Positions 26,715 to 35,228 of a stretch of 35,228 bases of DNA are shown in pieces. The stretch is from Guillardia theta CCMP2712 (taxonomy: Eukaryota > Cryptophyceae > Pyrenomonadales > Geminigeraceae). The position numbers and the translations under genes were made by a program. The stretch is taken from contig NW_005434533.1 in the NCBI RefSeq assembly GCF_000315625.1, positions 1 to 35,228 on the forward strand. The letters are read 5' to 3'. The number at the start of each line of letters is the position of its first letter. The first letter of the stretch is position 1. The notes beneath the pieces are model-generated. The model was not told the DNA's origin. It saw only the letters and a program-made list of their open reading frames with translations, and did no database searches.

Positions 26715-28269
26715 ATGTCTACCGTCTTCCTGATGAGCTACTTGTATCACTGATCATCAAGCTGATGGTGAACCATGGCAGGCATACCAAATCTCACGAC
26801 ATAGCACAAGCAGAGGACTCGAGAAATTCGCAAGAGTCAGACGAGCTTACGGCAGAGGTCGGGAAGCTTCGCAAAGAGCTCGAGGAAATGAAATTGAAGC
26901 GCGAGGCAGACCGTTGTGGGAGAATCCGAGCCGAGAGGGCATTGCGAGAGCAGACAGTGAAAGGCGATAGAAACAAGAAGGTGATAGAGGCTGGAACTAC
27001 TGAACAAGAAGAGACTATTGGGAGAGAAGGAGACGGAGACGATCTCAACCTCTATCGCATGAGGCCGATAGGTTGGCTTCGATCCTGCTATCGGAGAAGG
27101 TTCGGTACTCCTCGACAAGGTACAGTCGTGCATGGCGGCCGGGCGACCCTTAAGCTGACATCGGAGTGTAATCCCCTGATGAGCACCTGTAACCTGTCGG
27201 ATTATTCCCATGTGTGGCTGATCTACATATTTCATGAGAACACCAATTTGGGAACCAAGACTCAAGTGAAGAGCAAGGTAGCTTCAAGCAAAACTTTGTG
27301 CTCGAGGCAACTCACTCGCTCGCTGCGAATCAGGTTCGGCCCCCGAGGCTGGGAGGAGAAAAGGTGGGCCTCTTTTCCACAAGGTTGAATCGCATGCGCC
27401 TGGGTCTGTCTGATCCTTCAGGTCAGGACTCCACATCGACCCAATCCTATCGGTCTCTCTCTCGTGAGGCTGCAGAAAATCGAGAAGGGGGTATTGTGAG
27501 TTTTTTGTCCTTGGTTTCCTCTTCATATTCGTTTGATGCTCATTTTTCAATACACTTGTTTGCCAAAATACTTGTTTGTTGTATGCTGTTTTGTTCAATG
27601 TTCGGATTTGTTGTATATTTGAAGCACATTTATTGAGTCTTACGGCATGTCCAGGCATTTCTCTGGTCTGGACCTCATTGATGGGACACCGATTCTCGAC
27701 GTCAAGCCCTACCTGCCTAGCTCGGACAGCATTCCTCCCGAGCAGGTTGCCATGTCTTACCATCTCCAGCCTCCGACGAGCCCTCGCAGGTGTCAGTGCC
27801 TGGATGGTTCAATGCTCCAGTGGTCAGCGGTCATGAAGCAGTCTTCTTCAGCCCCTCTGCTGAGGAACAGCTCAGGTTCTGATTTCGAAAAATTTTACTC
27901 GGCAGTGAACGTCAATCAGGGATGTGGTAGATGACCTTGAATTCTACGACGATTATGAGACCATCTGCTCTACTTTGAAGGAGGTTGGTTGACTAGAACT
28001 CGTTAGCTCTCTTGTTTTGGTCCATGACAAGCCCTTGTCTTCAAAGGTTCTAAGTAATGATATCCGATCCCTGCGCATGCGGGACTCTGACAGTGCAGAA
28101 ACAGACGAAAAGCCCAACATCCACTTCGACAATGTGAGATTGATGAGGGGATGATAGAAAGAATGCTGAGCTGTTGCCTTCGCAGCTCAAAATTTTCTTT
28201 CAAGTGAGCCAAGCAAACACGGTCGAGGTTACATGTGTCGAGCTCGCAAGAGTGATCAAGAGAGCTTAA
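26715..28269 (+). CDS. TRMO: tRNA (adenine(37)-N6)-methyltransferase, TRMO/TsaA family
   Basis: TrmO adds the methyl group to t6A37 of tRNAs using S-adenosylmethionine. Exons: 26715-26743 (tentative), 26782-27277, 27334-27383, 27427-27495, 27655-27745, 27790-27875, 27920-27983, 28047-28133, 28186-28269. Family signatures in order: RPIGWLRSCY, GTPRQG, LSDYSHVWLIYIFH, VRPPRLGGEKVGLFSTR, TPHRPNPIGLSLV, LDLIDGTPILDVKPYLP and, in the C-terminal subdomain found in the eukaryotic protein, VPGWFNAPV, SNDIRSLRMRD and VEVTCVELA. An N-terminal helix (ELTAEVGKLRKELEEMKLKR) predicts a coiled coil. Introns are 38-63 nt except one of 159 nt (27496-27654), which is unusually T-rich. If the first small exon is wrong, the start would be the ATG at 26765. 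Confidence 0.9.
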
Positions 28270-29309
28270 GGTACTTGTGCGTCTTCCATGGCGACAAGCT
28301 TATCGTCTCCTCCCCTCCTCTCAGCAGGGCGTTGCAAGCAGCTGTCAAGCAAGGATCGGGGGGCGGTATGGGGGCGGTTCTTACAGCGAACCCCCTCTTT
28401 TGACTACAAAAGTACCGGGTGGTATCATCCTAGGGTAGGGCATAGGTCTCTGTATATAGAAACCTCGTAGGAAACCCCCTCCAGCTGGTCCTAGGAATGA
28501 TGGTAGAAATCATTATACTTTTATACAACATTGCTTAGGAAGATATGAGTTCCTAGAACCCCGTGAAGAGCTGACGTAACCCCCCAGTCATGTACCCACC
28601 CCTCCATTACAAGATACAATGTGGTACCTACCCCTCATTTCTACTGTGCAAATCACCAGCCCCTTATGGGTTCAAGAAAGCCTATGGTCATCAGCTGTAC
28701 AAGATAATTTCTTAGTGTTCTAATCGAATGATTTACAACCATAACCCCCCTACCAGACACCTACTTCAGTTGGTAACCGTCACCTCCTCGCTAGTTCATT
28801 ATGCCTCCTTCAGTATTCCCCACCCCTGGGATTTCTCCAGTACCCCTCCAAACATGACTACCCTACATGGCCAGTGTGGCGAATGGAGATGCGAAATGAG
28901 TTATGAGAGGAGCGGAAATGAGAGAAGGAAGACTGAAGGAGGGGACAAGGCATGGGTTGGTCAAGGTTAGCAACAGATGAGGTAACGAATGTTAAGGGGT
29001 TTGTAAAAGCGTGATGTGAACTGGCGAAGAATGAGATTAAGCAATGGAGAAAGAAGCAATGGAGAAAGCTGAAGCAAACCAGAGAGCAATAGGGATAGAT
29101 TGAACGTAATGTTTGAAACTTTTTGATGCGCCTAAATCTTCTCTGTGCGAAACAGTCAGAGTGAGCTGAAAATCAGCTTGTTTTAGGTGAAATCAGTCGT
29201 TTGGGATCGGAATATTGCTTGTAGGTTTGATCAATATATCATGCCTCCGATTTAGAATCGATTCTGGTTGAAATTTCATCCTGCCTCCTCTCTCAACTAG
29301 TGGAGCTGC
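28270..29309. other. 1-kb intergenic region with a 15-bp direct repeat
   Basis: No convincing gene. It has several C-rich runs (ACCCCCCAGTC, ACCCACCCCTCC). A perfect tandem duplication AAGCAATGGAGAAAG lies at 29039-29068. Frames of 60 and 80 residues (28288-28470, 28728-28970) have no protein-like features. Confidence 0.6.
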
Positions 29310-31042
29310 ATGGTGCTCTGTTCGTGCATTCCGTGGACGCTGAAGAAGCAGAGGGAGCAAGTGAAGGACAGCGAAGAGAAGGACGGAGATGAAGCGAATT
29401 GGCAGCCTCTCTCGGACTACCTCAGCGCAAGTGAGATGCAGATTCTCGGTCAGCTAGCTTCGCGAGTCCGCGTCATGCTGGATCCTTCCATGCCCGCCAC
29501 CTTGCATGGCACCTCTCGTGTGCAGAAAGGCGTTCCCCTCGCCATCGTCAACCCGAACGCGCCAGACAAGCGCTACGTGATTCTGCACGAGCTTATGCAC
29601 CATCAGCTCGACGAGCTGGGCTGCCCGAGCTTGTGCTGCACCCTGCAAGGACGAGAGCCTCCTGCGGACTCGTGGCTGAGACGAACTCAGTTTCAGGTGA
29701 TAACTCTCACTCTGTTCGTGCATGAGTGAAGCTGAAGCACGCGCGGTGTCAGATCTTTGTGCGAGGTCTCTTGGTCCAGCTATGGGAGCTCATCCAACAC
29801 TCGCGCTTCAACTCGATGATCGACCGCGTCTTCCGTTGCGGCCCTCAAAGTGCACGCGATGGCGAATACCGGTGAGCAATCGGGTCACGACGTGTCTGTT
29901 AGAAGCTCATGCCAACAAGTTGCTTGTGTTTGTGTTGGTCCATGGGGGAAGCAGTGCGAGAACCAAGTAAAGAAGGAGCAGGAGCAAGAGCAAGAGCAGA
30001 AAGAGAACAAATGAGGGAGCAGAAGTGGGAAAAATAAGAGGAGGAGGATTTGAAGCGTGGACTTGGCTTGGCTTGACTTGCAATGTCTTGCAGGGGCTAC
30101 ATAAACAGAAATCTGCTGCCAACGTACGGAATGTGTCGAAGTGACGGCCACGTCTCGATCAAGAAGGTAATGGAGATGGGGGAGTGGAGGCTGCTGCTGG
30201 GAGGGTTATCAAGACTGGAGACGGAGGATGTTGCGCAAGCAGAAAGTTGTTGACGAGACAGAAGGAGAAGCACAAGAAGTATCCTTACAGCGCTTAATGT
30301 GTGTGCGTCAGGTTGCTGTGGCGGCGCATGTTGCTACAGTATTCCTCGAGTGCTCTCAGGAGATGAGGAAGGAATTTTTAGGTGGGAAGAGATGACGTGG
30401 AGTTGTCAGTGACAATGACGATGATGATAGAATATGTGAAATACAAGTACTTGGACTGGGAAGAGATAATTGAGGTGATTTTGCTCTGGTGCTGCAAACC
30501 TTAGAAGCTGATCACTCCCCGTCTCTCAGCTCGGCAAGCACATCTGCTCCTGCATTCACCCGTGTGATGTAGAATTCCTCAAGCTCTCAAGCAAGGTCTT
30601 CAACCCTTCCACTTATCCCTCATGCTCTCCCTTTTGTTTCTGACTTCTATCTTAAACCTCCTCGTTTCCTCTCGCTCGCTCTCTCGCTCTCTCTCCTTGT
30701 CTTTCTCTGCTGCTTCGTTTGCTTCCTTTTGAAACTTGCAAGCAGGAGCTCAATACTATCATGTACTCAATGCTCGACGACCTTAAGCTGGTCCTAGAGT
30801 CACTTGACCTCAGGATGAATGTAGAAGTAAGCAATCCTCTCCTCTCTCCTCTCCCCTCGCTCCTCTCCCCCCTCTCCTCTCTCCTCTCTCCTCTCTCCTC
30901 TCTCCTCGCTCCTCTCCTCGCTCCTCGCTCCTGATCTTCCTCCTCCTCCTCCACTTCTTTTTGTTCTTGGTTGAAGCGTAATCTCCTTTCAAAAGGTGGG
31001 AGAGATAAGGCCACTGAAAGTGAAATTCAATCAGCGATGCAG
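29310..31042 (+). CDS. Unrecognised multi-exon protein with HExxH motif (3' end unresolved)
   Basis: Exons: 29310-29696, 29753-29871, 30094-30166, 30312-30381, 30431-30474, 30530-30595, about 30746-30826, 30977-31042. Further plus-strand exons are likely at about 31359-31414 and 31441-31540 (GRFGFDTRQRKEDEG; EEIQELRLLHRDDGKKSAS). Exon 1 has VILHELMHHQLDELGCPS, a HExxH zinc-binding pattern. A predicted helical region follows (VRGLLVQLWELIQHSRFNS, DWEEIIELGKHICSCIHP, LNTIMYSMLDDLKLVLESL). I do not recognise the family, and no third zinc ligand is clear, so protease activity is unproven. Introns (49-222 nt) are longer than in neighbours; some are C/T-rich. The gene converges on AP-4 mu and must end before about 31780. 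Confidence 0.6.
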
Positions 31043-31786
31043 GTTCTCCCCTCCTGCTTATCTTCTCTTCTTGTCCCTCGTGCTCCCCCCATGTTTTGTT
31101 CTGCTCTGCCTCTCGCAGCCATGTCGCTTTGACATGGTCTTGTAGCACGGCGGTTAACATTGACTTTGTCAATCCCTCGAAAACTTCTTCGTCGATGGTC
31201 AGCGCCGGTGGTTTCGGCGGCAGGTGAAACATATTCGCCCCTCCTACATTCTCTTCCTCCTCCTCATCGTCGTGATTGACATCATCTCTGCTATTTCTGC
31301 CTTTCCGCATGCTCATTATCCACTTGATCGTCCTCCTCCCTTGCGCGTGTTGACGCAGTGCTCGGCAGATTCGGCTTCGACACGAGGCAAAGGAAGGAGG
31401 ATGAGGGGGCAGCGGTAGGCAGCAGGGAAGGCGATTGGAGGTCAGGGGGTCTGACATGGGGGAAGAAATCCAAGAACTCCGTTTGCTGCATCGAGACGAT
31501 GGGAAGAAGTCAGCGAGTGATTTTAAGATGCGCCTGCTGCTCGTAAGGCAAGCAAAAGGAGGAGGAGGAGAACGGGTAGAAGGACCTGGAGGACACAGTC
31601 GGCATACTTCGTTGTTATTGTTTCTTTGCTAAATCAAATATTTGCTGTAAGATCCGAACCAGAGGGACTTGGAAGGGCGGAAAGAGGAAGAGGAAGAGGA
31701 AGAACGGGAAAGGTGATGGAGGAGGAGGAGGAGGAGGATGGGGCGAGGGAGGGGCGAGGGAGGGGCGGGTTGGGGGGTCAACAGTG

Positions 31787-33636
31787 TCAAGTCCATCGAC
31801 CAACGTAGGAGAGCGCCTGGGAGACATAGCGAATCCACTGACAGGATCGTGAGAGACGATGACAAGTAGAGGTGAAAGGAATGAGAAGAGGAGAGAAAGT
31901 AAAAGAAGAGGACGAGAAAAGTCTTGAAGAAACCTTGTTCGGCGACTTGCTGCCACCCTGCAGGAACTCAAGCTGCTTGATCTGACAGAAACTTATGAGA
32001 AGCGAGATGAGAATTTACGAGAGAGAGAGGAAAGGAGGCCGGGAGACAGAGAAGGGGAGGAAGTAACGAGGAAAAGGGTAGAGAACTACCTGCAGCCCAG
32101 AAAGGACGTACATAGGAAGCTCGAAATGAACTTTTACAGCTCCAAACTCACTGAGATCGCAAGAAGAAGCCTGAAACGATGAAGAAACGATGAGAAGAGA
32201 AGAAAGGGAGCAGAGATGGCAACGCCATGGAGAAGCATAAGTCGTAATGAGAGACGCGGAAGAAACAAATCCAGGTCAAACACAAGGAGATGAAAGAGAA
32301 GAGGACATAGAGGAGAGGAGGAGGTGGTGGAGGAGGAGGGAACAGCGACCTTGGTGTGCGAAGGCAAGACAATCTTTGCCCGAACAATCGCTTCTGCTCC
32401 TCCTGCTAGACGTCAGGAGAAGGGAAAGCAAACACAGAATATGAAACAATGTTGAGGCAAGCAACAAATGAACTGATTTCAGATAAAGGAGGGCAGGAGG
32501 CAAGAGGAGAGGGGAAAGGGTTGAAGAGGATGAAGGAAAGAAAGAGAGAGAAGCAGCAGAAGAAGCAGCTGCAGCAGTAGATGAAGCAGCAGAAGCAGCT
32601 GCAGCAGAAGCAGCTGCAGCACAAGTAGGAGACAGAAGGTCAAGCAAGTGACTGGTCGAATCTCTCACCTGGCATCTTAGGGATCACCCACGTGACCACG
32701 TGATTCTTCCTGTCCAGCTCAGCGCGACCTGATCGGAATAAGCGAAGAATGAGGACAAAGACAGGAACACAGGGATCGAGGAGGAGGAGGAGTGATAGGA
32801 TGGAGGCGAAGAAGACAAGAACGGACCTGAAGGGAGCGATTTGCCGTCTGGTAAAGGAGCTCCTGCTGTCTCCACCGACACGCTGGAAGAAAAGTCAATG
32901 AACAGGAGAAGACCAGAAGGAGCATTCGAATGAAGGAAGAGATGAAGCAAGCAAGGAGGTAGGAGGAGGAGGTAGGAGGAGGAGGGGGGGGAGTAGGAGT
33001 ACGACGTAGGACAAGGAGGAGGTAGGAAAAGGAGGAGGTGGAAGCAGGTAAAAGGATGTAGGAGGAGGTAGGAGGATGTAGGAGGAGGTAGGAGGAGGAG
33101 GTAGTTGTAGCAACAAGAAAAAGAAAAGAGGAGAAGAAAGAATGACGGAGGAGCAGAGGGGTGGGGGCAAGGTGAGGGACCTGGTGGCCCAGGAGGGGAG
33201 GGCAAAGTGGAGGGTGACGTTGGTGGCAGTTCTGTCTGGTGGGAACTCTGAACGGACTCGGATGACGTAGTCCAGGCCGTTGGGCCCTTGCGGCTCCAGG
33301 AAGGGCTGGAGGGTGACAGGAGGGAGAAACGCGCTCTTGATCCTGCCGGGTCAGTGAGGCGAGGGAACATGGCTAGAGGAGGAGGGAGGGGAGGAGGATG
33401 AAGAAGTGGAGGGTGAAAGAGGAGGGTGAAGAACAGGAGAGAAGGCATCGGCGGGTGATAAAGGTGAGGATGAGAACGAGAACGAGAGCGAGAGCAACCA
33501 GACAGAACGCGAGCGAGCAGACAGGACGCGAGGACGAGGACGAGCACGGGCAGAACGAGGAGGAGGAGGAGACGGAGACGGAGACGGAGGAAGAAAATGG
33601 TGAGAAAACGGAGGAGGAGGAGGAGGAGGAGGAGGA

Positions 33637-33728
<92 letters not shown>

Positions 33729-35228
33729 CCTGTATGTGAGAAGGGTGAACTCTCCGTCAGGAGCGAAGAAGTTAAACTCTGCACGTTTGCTGCCTTCTGT
33801 CCACCTCACGCACTCGTGGAAATTCACATCCTGTGGGATCCAAAGTCAGAAGAACGCCTCCTCCTCCTGCTATCCAACGTCAAGGGTGAGGCTGGGAATC
33901 CCTCCTCCTGCTCCTCCTGCTCCTCCTCCTCCGACGATTCCCAGGGAAGTGATAGAAATGTCTTCGTTGAGCGACAGCTTCATTTCCGGGCTGGCGGAGT
34001 TCGAGTCAGAAGGATCGTTGGGGAGACACGGCAGAGGTCAGGAAAGCAGCAGGTGACGTGGAGGAATGAAGAAGCAAACATGAGAAAGAGAGGGGGTAGG
34101 CAGAGCAAGGCAGGGCAGGGGCAGCACAAGAGGGGTGAGTATACCTTCCAGTTAGGAAGCTTTTCAGCACAATGGCTCCGTTGATGTAATGGTGGGTTAT
34201 CCGTGCGTTCCTGGAATTCGAAGGTGGGAGGTCAGAAGCAGAGAAAGAAACGAAGAAATCAAGCAGAAGAAAAACAAGAACGACAAAAGACAGTGACAAA
34301 AAACCAGAGACAAAGAACAATAAGGGAATCACGATCCCTTACCTATCAGAGACGACAGTCAACTTCTCTATCACGTCGACGAAGATGGTGTTGTCCTTTC
34401 TATCAGAGGTCCCAACCTGCATGCTCGTCACGCTGAATGCAACAAGTGCAAAAGACTTCACAGTGATCGGCTTGTTCGCAGCCGCCGACGTCATCGTCTT
34501 TCTCTCACCAAGATTCACCTGAAACAAAAATTTTAGTTTGCACTTCTGCATCCAACCTGCTGTTCCAGGCATCCTTCTCCTCGACCTCCTCCTCCCTCCT
34601 CTCTTTTTTCCACTTCTCTCCCATCACCATCACCATCACCATCACCCCCTCCCCCTCACCTTCTCCGCCAGCGCGTCGGAAAGTTTGTTCAGCTTGCTGC
34701 TTACGCCTCCTGCAGTGGCTTCAGAGGAGCAAGATGGGACTTCAAGCAGCATCTACCGGAGGAAGGGGCGTGGACAGCGACGGGCTCGTTGTAGATGTAT
34801 GCTTTCAGCAGCTCCGTCGACATGCCCTGCCCAGCCATGAGAACCTCCCCTCACGCGCCCGCCATGCTGCACCTGCGGGTACCCGCGATCGAACACTTCA
34901 TCCAAGAGCTCGTAGAGGAGGAGGAAGTTCCTCCTCACGCTCTCTTCTGTTAGGACGCCGCAGTAGTCCTGCAATGCAGTCAACAGAGGAGGAGCGAGGA
35001 GCAGCAGACAACCTTGAAGACGCGGGACAGGCGCTGGAGGAGCTCGATGAGAATGGAGCTCTGGATGTTCTTGGTGGTAGTGAAGACAAAGTACATGTGA
35101 TTGAGTTGCAAGTGACAGTATGTGACGCCGTCGATGAGGAAGATGGGTGGGGCAGCTCGCTTCCCCTCAGACCTTTCCTTCTGGACATGCTGCAGGAGAG
35201 ATCCGCAGTCGATCGGTTCACAGTGCCC
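31787..35228 (-). CDS. AP4M1: AP-4 adaptor complex mu subunit (5' end outside window)
   Basis: The mu subunit of an adaptor complex binds tyrosine-type sorting signals on cargo at the trans-Golgi. Exons from the 3' side: 31787-31837, 31934-31981, 32090-32170, 32350-32402, 32669-32728, 32827-32882, 33181-33342, 33730-33830, 33879-33990, 34145-34210, 34343-34518, 34660-34709, 34757-34826, 34873-34968, 35013 to about 35190. N-terminal longin part: DGVTYCHLQLNHMYFVF and DYCGVLTEESVRRNFLLLYE. Link: KAYIYNEPVAV. Mu-homology domain: NTIFVDVIEKLTV, KSFLTGSPEMKLSLNEDIS, NFHECVRWTEG, FAPDGEFTLLTYR, VTWVIPKMPGG, VKVHFELPMYVLSGLQ and terminal WIRYVSQALSYVGRWT. The NEPV, FVDVIEKL and longin matches favour AP-4 over AP-1/2/3. 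Long introns carry simple repeats. Upstream of about 35190 the exon border is unclear. Confidence 0.93.
33610..33640. repeat. (GGA)10 tract
   Basis: About ten GGA/GAG units directly adjoin the CAG tract inside an AP-4 mu intron. Confidence 0.95.
33641..33726. repeat. (CAG)28 trinucleotide tract, CTG on the AP-4 mu sense strand
   Basis: There are 28 uninterrupted CAG units plus two bases. On the minus strand the exon ends ACATACAG and the intron begins GTATGCTGCTG..., so the tract starts within the first few bases of the intron. The poly-Gln, poly-Ser, poly-Leu and poly-Ala frames across it are not genes. Confidence 0.97.
34621..34646. repeat. CATCAC hexamer repeat in an AP-4 mu intron
   Basis: About four CCATCA/CATCAC units lie inside the 34519-34659 intron. 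It is a simple repeat with no evident function. Confidence 0.85.

Noticed and set aside
30810-31457. Minus-strand frame of 215 residues with a protein-like stretch (LTIDEEVFEGLTKSML)
   Set aside because: It overlaps well-supported plus-strand exons (30977-31042 and probably 31359-31414), has no family match, and ends in charged low-complexity sequence. A minus-strand exon cannot be fully excluded.
31940-32160. Plus-strand coiled-coil-like exons (ELKLLDLTETYEKRDE, KDVHRKLEMNFYSSKL)
   Set aside because: The opposite strand encodes conserved AP-4 mu exons there (VKVHFELPMYVLSGLQ and IKQLEFLQGGSK), so the plus frames are antisense shadows.
32684-33784. Long frames with poly-Leu, poly-Ala, poly-Gln or poly-Ser (also 33351-33827, 33398-33739, 33597-34184)
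   Set aside because: They cross the CTG/CAG tract and other simple repeats inside AP-4 mu introns; conserved exons interrupt them in another frame.
34740-34756. A 17-nt intron (GTAGATGCTGCTTGAAG) in AP-4 mu, recalling nucleomorph mini-introns
   Set aside because: A normal 47-nt intron (34710-34756) gives a better protein join (GGVSSKLNK) and matches neighbouring intron sizes.
1-35228. Nucleomorph or organelle origin
   Set aside because: GC content, LINE elements, conventional introns of 40-390 nt and TTTAGGG repeats all point to nuclear DNA.
1-35228. tRNA or rRNA genes
   Set aside because: No cloverleaf with B-box-like GGTTCGAATCC or rRNA core motif was found by eye; the GC-rich islands do not resemble rRNA. 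A tRNAscan-SE or Infernal run would settle this.

Overview
The window is eukaryotic nuclear DNA. Most genes are cut by many short spliceosomal introns, typically 38-72 nt, and there are interstitial arrays of the plant/algal telomere repeat CCCTAAA (TTTAGGG on the minus strand). A LINE-type retrotransposon occupies the left quarter. Genes sit close together on both strands, and one convergent pair overlaps in coding sequence. This fits a compact-gene unicellular alga or protist. A cryptophyte such as Guillardia is plausible, but nothing here proves it.

Left part (1-13.7 kb): a minus-strand non-LTR retrotransposon. ORF1 (7728-9941) overlaps ORF2 by a TAATG stop-start. ORF2 encodes a Ulp1/C48-type cysteine protease, an APE endonuclease and a reverse transcriptase. 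A single -1 frame break lies just after the RT FADD motif (3640-3643); the rest of ORF2 (125-3643) carries the RT thumb, an RNase H-like region that seems to lack its catalytic acids, and a CCHC finger. Upstream is a patchwork of tandem arrays (19 bp, 76 bp, 20/22 bp), interstitial telomere repeats, and a second, diverged and frameshifted orphan ORF1 (10664-12807). A probable third remnant is at 13403-13660.

Middle part (13.7-25.6 kb): a mitochondrial-carrier gene (+, three GC-AG introns) converges on and overlaps a membrane-anchored histidine phosphatase (-). Next come a small hypothetical gene (-), an 18-exon kinesin-light-chain-like TPR gene (+) that starts in an ATGGCG microsatellite, a C11orf65-like IQ-motif gene (+), and a membrane-anchored M13 (neprilysin-like) metallopeptidase (-). 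Two GC-rich islands (about 16.6-16.87 kb and 21.11-21.36 kb) lie between genes.

Right part (25.6-35.2 kb): a TRMO/TsaA tRNA-modification methyltransferase gene (+, 8-9 exons), a 1-kb gap, an unrecognised multi-exon gene with an HExxH motif (+, 3' end unresolved), and, convergent to it, the AP-4 adaptor mu subunit gene (-, 5' end outside the window). A long (CTG)n tract starts almost at the 5' splice site of one AP-4 mu intron.

The cellular genes have unrelated roles (mitochondrial transport, phosphatase, scaffolding, proteolysis, tRNA modification, vesicle coat), so no shared pathway is inferred. The unusual system is the telomere-repeat-associated, protease-bearing LINE. Exon models were worked out by hand from reading frame, splice dinucleotides and family conservation.
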